From assembly GCF_003072505.1 (NCBI RefSeq), contig NZ_NTGB01000001.1:1061319-1125318 (forward strand): a DNA stretch of 64,000 nucleotides, written 5' to 3'. The DNA comes from Polynucleobacter rarus (GTDB lineage Bacteria > Pseudomonadota > Gammaproteobacteria > Burkholderiales > Burkholderiaceae). Position 1 is the first letter of the stretch. Each line of letters starts with the position of its first letter. This document shows, one piece after another, positions 37,839 through 45,788 of this stretch. Made by a program: the position numbers and the translations under genes. The notes below the pieces were generated by a model. It searched no databases. It saw nothing but the letters and a program-made list of their open reading frames with translations, and had not been told where the DNA came from.

Positions 37839-38557
37839 AAGTACATGTCCTCACTACGAAAGCAGAAATTAATCCAACTCTTCTTCAGGATAAGATCGTC
37901 GTTGTGCTCGACATCCTTTTTGCCACAAGCTCAATCGTAACGGCTTTTGCACATCAATGTTTATCTGTTGTCCCAGTTCGCAATGTTAATGAGGCATTAC
38001 AACTCAAAGACCAAGCCGAATTTCAAAATCACCTTTATTCAGGGGAAATTAACGCTGATACCCTTGAGGGTTTTATTCAACCGACACCAATTGCATTATG
38101 TAATGCCCAGATTGAGAATCGCAATTTAGTGTATTGCACTACTAATGGCACAGTGGCTTTAAATGATAGTAAGCTGGCAAAGAAGGTTTATGTAGGTAGT
38201 TTATTGAATACTCAAGCTATTGTAGAAAGACTTATTTCCACGCACTCTGAGCAAACCATCTTAATTGTCTGCGCCGGATCTAATAATCGCTTTAATTTGG
38301 AGGATTTTTATGGTGCCGGAGCTTTTGTTGAGGCTTTAATGCAATCATCAATCGGCCCAGAAATTCACTTCACAGATAGTGCGATTGCAGCCAAGCAAGT
38401 CTATGTAAGTGGTGATGCGGTCGATATTTTATCGAATGCACGAGTAGGGAAAATGATGATTGAGCGTGCCTGGGATCATGAAACCCATTTTGTAGCAAGG
38501 CATAATCTATACAATATTATTCCAGAGCTACATTCCGATGGAGTGATTAGAATTTAA
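37835..38557 (+). CDS. ComB family 2-phosphosulfolactate phosphatase-like protein
   Basis: A 240-residue ComB-fold protein, starting at a TTG that overlaps the upstream stop. KIVVVLDILFATSSIVTAF, the ...TTNGTVAL... block and ICAGSNNRFNLEDFYGAGAFVE match the family. In methanogens and some bacteria ComB hydrolyses 2-phosphosulfolactate during coenzyme M or sulfolactate synthesis. I see no comA or other coenzyme M gene here, so the real substrate in this organism is open. It is coupled to a thioesterase and followed by another one. Confidence 0.8.
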   Translation: MKVHVLTTKAEINPTLLQDKIVVVLDILFATSSIVTAFAHQCLSVVPVRNVNEALQLKDQAEFQNHLYSGEINADTLEGFIQPTPIALCNAQIENRNLVYCTTNGTVALNDSKLAKKVYVGSLLNTQAIVERLISTHSEQTILIVCAGSNNRFNLEDFYGAGAFVEALMQSSIGPEIHFTDSAIAAKQVYVSGDAVDILSNARVGKMMIERAWDHETHFVARHNLYNIIPELHSDGVIRI

Positions 38558-38582
38558 CTTAACAACTAATTAATTATTAACT

Positions 38583-38981
38583 ATGACAAAAAAATACTTT
38601 GGAATTGAAATTCCTTTTATCGAAAAAATGGGCTTTGAAGCCGAAAAAATCTCAGAGGATTTGGTTGAAGTGACGATCAATATTGAACCTTGGCAAACCA
38701 ATTCATTTGGTGTTTCTCACGGTGGCGTGATGATGACATTACTTGATTTCACAATGGCGATGGCGGCTAAAGTAAAAATGAATCATGATGGTGCTGCCAT
38801 GACGATCGATATGTCAACCAGCTTTATGAAAGCTGCCAAAGGAAAAGTCAAAGCCCACGGTACAGTATTAAAGTCTGGTAAAGCAATCCAATTTTGTGAA
38901 GCTACAGCTTACGATGAGTCTGGAGATATCCTAGCCAAATCAATGGGAACTTTTCGTTTAATCGAAGCCAAGCCCCTTTAA
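38583..38981 (+). CDS. PaaI-type hotdog thioesterase, short
   Basis: A 132-residue hotdog thioesterase: NSFGVSHGGVMMTLLDFTMAMAAK catalytic segment, AMTIDMSTSFMKAAKG strand, and a final SMGTFRLIEA. It is the third PaaI-type protein in the window and differs clearly in sequence from the other two, so these are not recent duplicates. It lies 25 bases after the ComB-like gene and 9 bases before an APH-fold gene, in one probable operon of acyl-CoA functions. Confidence 0.88.
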   Translation: MTKKYFGIEIPFIEKMGFEAEKISEDLVEVTINIEPWQTNSFGVSHGGVMMTLLDFTMAMAAKVKMNHDGAAMTIDMSTSFMKAAKGKVKAHGTVLKSGKAIQFCEATAYDESGDILAKSMGTFRLIEAKPL

Positions 38982-38990
38982 AATTTTGCG

Positions 38991-40046
38991 ATGACGACTT
39001 CTAGTAATCCCAGCACCCCTTTTACTTTCAAGCAAAAGCAATTGCTTGATTGGATGATTCAGCATGTAGAAGGAATAAGCGAAGTTACATCACTAGAAGT
39101 TAAACAGTTCGAAGGTGGTCAGTCTAATCCCACTTTTTTACTTACTGTTGGATCAAGAAAAATTGTCTTACGCAAAAAACCCGAAGGTGATTTATTGCCT
39201 AGTGCGCACGCAATTGATCGGGAGTTTAAAGTGATTAAGGCACTTGATAATGTTAGCTTTCCCGTTGCAAAACCCTTAGCTTACTGCACTGATACCGAGG
39301 TAATTGGTGCTGAGTTTTATTTAATGGATTTTGTGGAAGGTCGTATTTTTTGGGATCCTCGCTTGCCTGGTTTAAATCCGTCGGAAAGATCCGCCATTTT
39401 CAATGAAATGAATAACACTATAGCTAAATTGCATGCTTTAGATACCGATGTAATTGGTTTAAGTGATTATGGTAGAGCTGGTGGTTATATTCCTCGTCAA
39501 ATTGCACGGTGGACTAAGCAATATCAATCTTCAGCCACTGAAGTCATTCCCGCGATGGATCAATTGATTGAATGGTTGCCAAAGAATATTCCTAGCTATG
39601 ACGATACCCGCCTAGTTCATGGCGATTTCCGTTTAGATAATATGATCTTTCATCCAACTGAGCCAAAAGTTCTAGCTTTACTCGATTGGGAACTATCTAC
39701 ATTAGGTCACCCTATTTCGGATTTTGCCTATCATATGATGACTTGGCGTTTTGCGCCTGATTTATTCCGTGGTCTGGCCGGTAGTTCATTTGAAGAACTC
39801 GGTATCCCAATTGAGTCAGAGTATTTAGAACAATACTTGGCTAAAACAGGTCAGCAGATTGAAAATAGTAAAGATTGGGAGTTTTACATTATTTTTAATA
39901 TGTTTAGAATGGCGGCTATTTTGCAAGGCGTTCTTTTTAGGGCATTACAAGGAAATGCTGCTAGTGAAAAAGCACTGGAAGCAGGCAGCAAAGCTAAACC
40001 GATTGCGATTCTTGCTTGGGAACAAGTTTTGTCCTTACCCAAATAA
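38991..40046 (+). CDS. Phosphotransferase (APH/ACAD10-type) family protein
   Basis: A 351-residue protein of the aminoglycoside-phosphotransferase/choline-kinase fold. The catalytic loop LVHGDFRLDNMIFHP and the metal-binding LALLDWELSTLGHPISDFAYHMM are complete, and GGQSNPTFLL forms the nucleotide loop. This subfamily is homologous to the kinase domain of human ACAD10 and is usually coded beside acyl-CoA dehydrogenases and thioesterases; it is not an antibiotic-resistance gene. It likely phosphorylates a hydroxyacyl substrate or intermediate. It ends the thioesterase operon and faces the convergent MaoC gene. Confidence 0.88.
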   Translation: MTTSSNPSTPFTFKQKQLLDWMIQHVEGISEVTSLEVKQFEGGQSNPTFLLTVGSRKIVLRKKPEGDLLPSAHAIDREFKVIKALDNVSFPVAKPLAYCTDTEVIGAEFYLMDFVEGRIFWDPRLPGLNPSERSAIFNEMNNTIAKLHALDTDVIGLSDYGRAGGYIPRQIARWTKQYQSSATEVIPAMDQLIEWLPKNIPSYDDTRLVHGDFRLDNMIFHPTEPKVLALLDWELSTLGHPISDFAYHMMTWRFAPDLFRGLAGSSFEELGIPIESEYLEQYLAKTGQQIENSKDWEFYIIFNMFRMAAILQGVLFRALQGNAASEKALEAGSKAKPIAILAWEQVLSLPK

Positions 40047-40065
40047 ATATCTAAAGCAAGACAAG

Positions 40066-40530
40066 CTATTCGTGATACACCACAATTAAAAAACTTGCGA
40101 CTAGCGCAGGTTTTTCTTGTCCTTCTATCTCCATAGTCACCTGCCATTCAATCTGAGCACCATTACTGACATCGGTGACTTGGATTGTTTTAAAAATGGC
40201 CCGTAATTTACTCCCAACTAATACTGGAGAAGTAAATCGAACTTTATTGAGACCGTAGTTCACTGTTAACTTAGAGTGCTCAAAGAATAAGCAGGAATAC
40301 ATAAAATGTGGAATGAGGGATAGCGTTAAAAATCCATGTGCAATCGTCTTTTCGAAGGGGGACTCCTTAGCTGCTCTTACTGGATCAGTATGAATCCACT
40401 GTAGATCGTCGGTAGCCTTGGCAAATTGATTGATTCGGTCCTGATCAATCAATAACCAATCGCTCACTCCAACTTCCCTACCAATTGACTCTTTCAACTC
40501 TAAAAGGTCTTTGAAGCGAGTTGTCAGCAT
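40066..40530 (-). CDS. MaoC-like (R)-specific enoyl-CoA hydratase
   Basis: A 154-residue hydratase-2/MaoC hotdog protein. The dyad Asp42 and His47 sits in ATDDLQWIHTDPVRA, followed by GFLTLSLIPHF. Members hydrate trans-2-enoyl-CoA to (R)-3-hydroxyacyl-CoA or act on related thioesters. It lies 12 bases after the DUF455 gene on the same strand, so these are likely cotranscribed, and it converges on the APH-like gene; the surroundings favour acyl-CoA metabolism. Confidence 0.9.
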   Translation of the reverse strand: MLTTRFKDLLELKESIGREVGVSDWLLIDQDRINQFAKATDDLQWIHTDPVRAAKESPFEKTIAHGFLTLSLIPHFMYSCLFFEHSKLTVNYGLNKVRFTSPVLVGSKLRAIFKTIQVTDVSNGAQIEWQVTMEIEGQEKPALVASFLIVVYHE

Positions 40531-40542
40531 CCAATTGCTCCT

Positions 40543-41352
40543 TTAAGTAATAGCTTGATTTTGAAGGACTTCTAATTCATTTTCTGTAAAACCTGCGAGC
40601 AGCCTTGCTGGAAGATTAAACGGTCCTTTTAAAGTAGGTGCTTTATATTGCAAACAGAGTTCTTTAAAAACATCAATCGGATCTAACTTACGTTCTGCAC
40701 ATAAGTAATTAAACCACCGATTCCCTATTTCAACGTGGCCAATTTCATCAGTGAGGATAATTTCTAAAATCTTCACCATCTCAACATCTTTTACTTGAAT
40801 AAAGCGATCTTTCACAATCGGGACCGCATCCAGCCCACGAGCTTCCATTGTTCTAGGAACAAGTGCCATTCTCGCTAAAACATCATCTTTAGTTTTTTCA
40901 ACCATTTCCCATAAACTATTATGAGCTGGGAAATCTCCATATTGATATCCTAGTGAATGTAAATGATTGTTTAGTAATGAAAAATGAAACGACTCCTCTT
41001 TCGCCACCATTAACCAGTCTTGATAATACAAATCTGGCATATCAGGAAAACGCCAAATGGCGTCCAAAGCTAAGTTAATCGCATTAAATTCAATATGGGC
41101 TAAAGCATGAATCGCAATTGCCCGACCTTCCACGGTATGCATCGCCCTCCTTTTTACAGCTAATGGAGGAACAAGATCAGGTTTTTCAGGTTTACCTGGA
41201 ACTGTCAAATGGGACGCATCATAAACTTGATTAGTATTCAGAAAAGGATGTATTCTGAAATCATCAAATAATTGAAATACTGCGCCAATTTTCTCAGCTG
41301 GCGAGCTGAGAGCAAGATGATTTAATGCTAATTGGCGAAGACATATTTCCAT
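40543..41352 (-). CDS. DUF455 ferritin-like protein
   Basis: A 269-residue, mainly helical ferritin-like protein of the DUF455 family. Candidate di-iron ligands are the Glu and His of AIHALAHIEFNAINLALD, KEESFHFSLLNNHL and ILTDEIGHVEIGNRWF, the typical E-X-X-H pairs of a four-helix carboxylate-bridged centre. Fold resemblance to MiaE suggests a hydroxylase or oxidase, but the substrate is not known. It probably starts the DUF455-maoC transcript; a 20-bp palindrome lies just upstream of its start. Confidence 0.88.
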   Translation of the reverse strand: MEICLRQLALNHLALSSPAEKIGAVFQLFDDFRIHPFLNTNQVYDASHLTVPGKPEKPDLVPPLAVKRRAMHTVEGRAIAIHALAHIEFNAINLALDAIWRFPDMPDLYYQDWLMVAKEESFHFSLLNNHLHSLGYQYGDFPAHNSLWEMVEKTKDDVLARMALVPRTMEARGLDAVPIVKDRFIQVKDVEMVKILEIILTDEIGHVEIGNRWFNYLCAERKLDPIDVFKELCLQYKAPTLKGPFNLPARLLAGFTENELEVLQNQAIT

Positions 41353-41375
41353 ATTGCAAGGTTATCAGAATTGAG

Positions 41376-41395
41376 AGTGATAAAACTTTATCACT
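41376..41395. promoter_or_regulatory. 20-bp palindrome between divergent genes (candidate operator)
   Basis: AGTGATAAA-AC-TTTATCACT is a perfect 9+9 inverted repeat with a 2-base centre, placed 24 bases upstream of the DUF455 start and 76 bases upstream of the Bug-receptor start. The loop is too small and no T-tract follows, so it is not a terminator. It looks like a dimeric-regulator binding site; the regulator is unknown. Confidence 0.5.
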
Positions 41396-41470
41396 TAGAT
41401 TGTAAAAGCAATTTAAAATGGTTTAGTTAATAGTTATTTCTGAAAATACCTATTCAATCAGGAGACAGCC

Positions 41471-42454
41471 ATGAACCATCTAAGAAAAATTTTGCATACA
41501 TTGCTAAGTCTACAAGCAATTGCTTTTATTGCTTTTAGTTTTAACAGTTCTGCTCAAAATTATCCAACGAAACCTGTAAAAATAATCGTTCCATTCGCTG
41601 CGGGTGGTCCAGCAGATAACTATGCTCGTTTTATGGCACAGCGTCTCCAAGACGAATTAAAGCAATCCTTTATTGTGGAAGACCGACCTGGGGCAGGTTC
41701 TATTATTGGCACTGACTTCGTGGCGAAGTCTCCGAATGATGGCTATACCCTACTCATGATGTCAAATACCCAAACTGTTAATGAGTCATTGATCCCCAAC
41801 AAGCCTTTTAACTTAATGAGAGATTTTGTTGGCGTTGCACCGATTAACTTTTCTGATTTGATCTTAGTCGTCAATCCTAGCGTTCCTGTGAAAACCGTAC
41901 CTGAATTAATCGCATTAGCTAAATCAAAGCCTGGTAAATTAAACTTTGCTTCTTCTGGTAATGGCACTCCCTATCATATGGCGGGCGAGTTATTCAACGC
42001 TCTGGCTGGTATCAACATCACGCATATTCCTTATAAAGGAAGTTCTGGAGCTAGAACAGATGTGATTGGTGGTCAAGTCGATATGATGTTTGATGCGGTA
42101 ACGACGATGAACGAGTTTGTCAAAGAAAATAAAGTGAGAGCCTTGGCAACCTCTGGAAAAACCAGATCCAATATTACGCCGAATATACCGACCGTTGCTG
42201 AAGATGGTGTGCCAAAATTTGAAACGACGATTTGGTTGGGGATTATGGCTCCAAAGGGAACTCCTGTAGAAATCGTGAACATCCTCAATGCTGCAATTCG
42301 GAAAATCATTTCCTCACAAGAAGTTCGTGATGCATGGGCTAAGCAAGGTGCTGCACCCCTATTGATGTCCCCTGCTGAATTTAATAAATATTTAGAAGCT
42401 GATATTCAAAAATGGGCTGCAATTGTAAAGTCAGCGCAAATTAAACCTGATTAA
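41471..42454 (+). CDS. Bug-family tripartite tricarboxylate receptor protein (TctC-like)
   Basis: A 327-residue periplasmic solute-binding protein. The signal peptide (about 1-29, ending SSAQN) is followed by YPTKPVKIIVPFAAGGPADNYAR, the hallmark Bug start, and further family blocks (KPGKLNFASSGNGTPYHMAGELF, HIPYKGSSGARTDVIGGQVDMMFD). No TctA or TctB membrane partner is nearby, which is usual for the large Bug families of Burkholderiales. Ligand is unknown, probably a carboxylate. GGAG precedes the ATG. A ModA-like gene follows after 22 bases. Confidence 0.93.
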   Translation: MNHLRKILHTLLSLQAIAFIAFSFNSSAQNYPTKPVKIIVPFAAGGPADNYARFMAQRLQDELKQSFIVEDRPGAGSIIGTDFVAKSPNDGYTLLMMSNTQTVNESLIPNKPFNLMRDFVGVAPINFSDLILVVNPSVPVKTVPELIALAKSKPGKLNFASSGNGTPYHMAGELFNALAGINITHIPYKGSSGARTDVIGGQVDMMFDAVTTMNEFVKENKVRALATSGKTRSNITPNIPTVAEDGVPKFETTIWLGIMAPKGTPVEIVNILNAAIRKIISSQEVRDAWAKQGAAPLLMSPAEFNKYLEADIQKWAAIVKSAQIKPD

Positions 42455-42476
42455 TTCATTATCAAAGGATCTACAC

Positions 42477-43172
42477 GTGGAATTAGTAATACTGAGTGGC
42501 GGCGCTGCTGCTGGAGTTGTAAGAGGAATACAAGCAGACTTTGAAAAAAGCTTTTCCTGCTCAATCAATGCGACATTTAATGCCGTTGGTCAAATGCGTA
42601 ATCAACTTCTCGCTGGTGATGCATGTGATTTGATCATCTTAACTAAACAATTAATTGATCAACTCATTACATCAGGTCATGTTATCGCTGGTTCACAACA
42701 GTCCTTAGGCTTAGTTAAAACTGGCGTAGCAATTAAATCAGGTGGTGTTGCTCCAGCTATTTCAACACGTGCGGAATTATTAGAAACCTTCTTATCAGCC
42801 AAAGGAATTTACTTCCCAGATCCTGAAAAGGCAACGGCTGGTATTCATGTAATGAGTGTATTAAAAGCGCTTGGCCTCGATAAAACCCATAGCGATAAAT
42901 TTAGAACTTATCCGAACGGGGCTGTCGCAATGGCAGCGATGGCGGCATGTGACGAAGATAATCTGGTTGGAAGTACTCAAGTAACCGAAATTAACATCAC
43001 GCCGGGTTGCGAACTAATTGGATTGTTGCCTCCAGAGTTCGAACTTGCTACTGATTACACGCTGGGTATTTGTACCAATGCAAAAAACCCTGAATTAGCT
43101 AAACAACTTGCTGATATTCTGACCGGTGCGGGTTCTGCAGAAGTCAGAAAAAGAATTGGTTTCGAGTTTTAA
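42477..43172 (+). CDS. ModA-like substrate-binding protein without signal peptide
   Basis: A 231-residue protein with the type 2 periplasmic-binding fold of ModA (molybdate) proteins: VILSGGAAAGVVRGIQADFEK, AVGQMRNQLLAGDACDLIIL, and a C-terminal YTLGICTNAKNPELAKQLADILTG. It begins with GTG and has no signal peptide, so it would be cytosolic unless exported another way. It is cotranscribed with the Bug receptor and ends at a strong terminator. It may bind a small acid intracellularly or be an enzyme-like derivative; the function is open. Confidence 0.78.
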   Translation: MELVILSGGAAAGVVRGIQADFEKSFSCSINATFNAVGQMRNQLLAGDACDLIILTKQLIDQLITSGHVIAGSQQSLGLVKTGVAIKSGGVAPAISTRAELLETFLSAKGIYFPDPEKATAGIHVMSVLKALGLDKTHSDKFRTYPNGAVAMAAMAACDEDNLVGSTQVTEINITPGCELIGLLPPEFELATDYTLGICTNAKNPELAKQLADILTGAGSAEVRKRIGFEF

Positions 43173-43196
43173 TACCAGCCCAATCATTTTGATCAA

Positions 43197-43230
43197 CAGA
43201 GATCTCCATTCTTGGTGATTTCTGTTTTTT
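43197..43230 (+). terminator. Intrinsic terminator after the Bug/ModA-like operon
   Basis: Stem CAGAGATCTCCA / TGGTGATTTCTG with a TTCT loop (one T-T mismatch and one G-U pair) is followed directly by six T residues. Confidence 0.85.
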
Positions 43231-43344
43231 ATTCTCTACTGATAGAAGTATCAAAAACTTTATCTCATTTAAACACCGTTTCACCTTTGATCATTTCACT
43301 ATTTTCATCGGTGTAAAATATTTTTTTTTCTAAAAGACCATAAA

Positions 43345-45678
43345 ATGCTTCCTCCAATTGAACAACGTCTTGCCACCGAATTAGCTGTGCGCCCTGCTCA
43401 AGTAATTGCAACAATTGAACTCTTAAATGAGGGAGCAACTGTGCCCTTTATTGCAAGATACCGTAAAGAAGTTACTGGAGGTTTAGACGATACGCAATTA
43501 CGTTTACTACTAGAAAGATTAACTTATTTGCGAGAGTTAGAAGATCGCCGTGTGACCGTGATCAATAGCATTCAAGAACAAGGCAAGTTAACAGATGAAT
43601 TAAAAGATCAAGTTGAGAATGCGTTAACTAAACAAGATCTTGAAGATATTTATTTACCTTATAAGCAAAAACGTAGAACAAAAGCGCAAATTGCTAAAGA
43701 AGCAGGCATAGAGCCTCTTGCAACAGATTTATTGTCCAATCCGAGCCTAACTCCCGAAGAAGCTGCACTGAACTATATTCGTGAGGATTTAGGTTTTGGT
43801 GATGTTAAAGCGGTACTAGATGGCGCACGTCAAATCCTCATGGAGCGCTTTGCCGAGGATGCAAAATTAATCGGTCAACTACGCCAATTTTATAAAGATC
43901 AATGTTTAATTCGGTCTGAGTTAGTGAAAGAAAAAGAAGTCGAAGGTGCTAAATACCAAGATTGGTTTGATTTTTCTGAGTCCTATTCACAAATTCCCTC
44001 GCATCGCTCGCTAGCACTTCTTCGTGGTAGAAATGAGGGATTTTTAAAGGTTGGCTTAGTGCTTCCGTTTGAACTTGATGAGCTCCGTAAACAAGAAGCG
44101 AATCCGTGTGAGCAAATGATTGCCAGACAATTCGGGATTCGAGCACAAGGATTACCTGCTGATAAATGGCTAGCAGATACTGTTCGTTGGACCTGGAAGG
44201 TCAAAGTTTCTATCCATTTAGAACTTGATTTGATGGGTGAATTAAAAGAGCGTGCTGAAGAAGAAGCGATCCGAATTTTTGGCCAAAACTTAAAAGATCT
44301 ACTACTTGCAGCACCTGCTGGTCAGCATATAACCATGGGGATTGACCCAGGCATTAGGACCGGTTGCAAAATTGCTATCGTCGATGCTACTGGAAAGTTA
44401 CTTGATACATCCACCATTTACCCACATGAACCCAGAAAAGATTGGGACGGCTCGATTCACACCATTCATCAACTTTGCGCGAAGCATGATGTAACCTTGA
44501 TTGCCATTGGTAACGGAACCGCTAGTCGTGAGACCGATAAGTTGGTGCTGGATACAATCAAAACACACCCTTCCTTAAAGTTAAGTAAGATTGTTGTTTC
44601 AGAAGCTGGTGCTTCGGTCTACTCCGCATCAGAACTTGCAGCCAAAGAATTCCCTAATTTAGACGTTTCCATCCGGGGTGCTGTATCAATTGCTAGACGA
44701 CTCCAAGATCCCTTAGCTGAACTAGTAAAAATTGATCCTAAATCGATTGGTGTGGGCCAATATCAACATGACGTTTCACAAACTAAACTGGCTAAAAACT
44801 TAGAGGCAGTTGTTGAGGATTGTGTAAATGCGGTAGGGGTTGATGTGAATACTGCTTCAATTCCTTTACTAGCAAGAGTATCGGGCTTAAACAACTCACT
44901 AGCCTCGAGTATTGTGCAATATCGGGATCAGAATGGTGCTTTCAAAAGTAGAAGTGATTTGCATCAAGTCCCACGTTTAGGCAATAAAACCTTTGAACAA
45001 GCGGCTGGTTTTTTAAGAATTCCGAACGGAGTTGATCCTTTAGATGCCTCCTCTGTCCACCCAGAATCCTACCCTTTGGTTGAAAACATTATTCGTCATA
45101 TCAATCGTCCCTTATCTGAAATTTTGGGTAAAGCGAGCGAAATAAAAGCTTTATCCCCAGAATTGTTTGTCACTGAGCAATGGGGTTTACCGACTGTATT
45201 GGATGTCTTAGCTGAATTAGAAAAACCAGGCAGAGATCCTCGTCCCGAATTTAAAACTGCGCAGTTTGATGACTCTGTCCAAGAAATGAAGGATCTCAAA
45301 GTCGATATGATTTTAGAAGGCGTCGTCACCAATGTCGCAGCCTTTGGCGCCTTTGTAGATATCGGTGTTCATCAAGATGGTCTCGTGCACGTATCCGCTT
45401 TATCCAATAGTTTTGTCAAAGATCCTCACACCGTTGTTAAAGCAGGACAAATTGTCAAAGTCAAAGTGATTGAAGTCGATATTGCACGGAAAAGAATTGC
45501 TTTAACAATGCGCTTAGCAGACAGCTCTGCTCAATTCAAAAATAATCAGGTTGGTTCTAATAATCAATCTAACCAGAATGGTAATTACAAAAAAGATTTA
45601 AAAAATCCCAAAATTATGCCTTCGTCACAACAACAAAGCGCGATGGCCAGTGCCTTTGCAAAATTAAAAAGTAAGTAA
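43345..45678 (+). CDS. tex: RNA-binding transcription accessory protein Tex
   Basis: A 777-residue conserved cytosolic protein that binds nucleic acids and affects transcription. The family start [12 protein letters not shown] and [21 protein letters not shown] lead into a helical domain, a YqgF-like RNase H fold ([16 protein letters not shown], about 332 on), helix-hairpin-helix segments and a C-terminal S1 domain ([26 protein letters not shown], about 655-725). The last ~45 residues are Asn/Gln-rich. It is transcribed alone between two terminator-like hairpins. Confidence 0.97.
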   Translation: MLPPIEQRLATELAVRPAQVIATIELLNEGATVPFIARYRKEVTGGLDDTQLRLLLERLTYLRELEDRRVTVINSIQEQGKLTDELKDQVENALTKQDLEDIYLPYKQKRRTKAQIAKEAGIEPLATDLLSNPSLTPEEAALNYIREDLGFGDVKAVLDGARQILMERFAEDAKLIGQLRQFYKDQCLIRSELVKEKEVEGAKYQDWFDFSESYSQIPSHRSLALLRGRNEGFLKVGLVLPFELDELRKQEANPCEQMIARQFGIRAQGLPADKWLADTVRWTWKVKVSIHLELDLMGELKERAEEEAIRIFGQNLKDLLLAAPAGQHITMGIDPGIRTGCKIAIVDATGKLLDTSTIYPHEPRKDWDGSIHTIHQLCAKHDVTLIAIGNGTASRETDKLVLDTIKTHPSLKLSKIVVSEAGASVYSASELAAKEFPNLDVSIRGAVSIARRLQDPLAELVKIDPKSIGVGQYQHDVSQTKLAKNLEAVVEDCVNAVGVDVNTASIPLLARVSGLNNSLASSIVQYRDQNGAFKSRSDLHQVPRLGNKTFEQAAGFLRIPNGVDPLDASSVHPESYPLVENIIRHINRPLSEILGKASEIKALSPELFVTEQWGLPTVLDVLAELEKPGRDPRPEFKTAQFDDSVQEMKDLKVDMILEGVVTNVAAFGAFVDIGVHQDGLVHVSALSNSFVKDPHTVVKAGQIVKVKVIEVDIARKRIALTMRLADSSAQFKNNQVGSNNQSNQNGNYKKDLKNPKIMPSSQQQSAMASAFAKLKSK

Positions 45679-45686
45679 TTTCCAAA

Positions 45687-45711
45687 GTACGGAATATTCA
45701 CTATTCCGTAC
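45687..45711 (+). terminator. Hairpin after tex
   Basis: A perfect 10-bp inverted repeat GTACGGAATA / TATTCCGTAC with a 5-base loop lies 8 bases after the tex stop. Only a weak T-rich stretch follows, so it could be a terminator or an mRNA-end stabiliser. Confidence 0.5.
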
Positions 45712-45788
45712 CTGAATTTGTCTCCAAAATTTTTGCTTGGTATTACACTCTTATTTAAGAGTTAAAAAATAAAATAATCGGAGACAAG

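Noticed and set aside
39000..40046. Aminoglycoside resistance gene
   Set aside because: The kinase-fold protein belongs to the ACAD10-like group in an acyl-CoA gene context, not to resistance enzymes.
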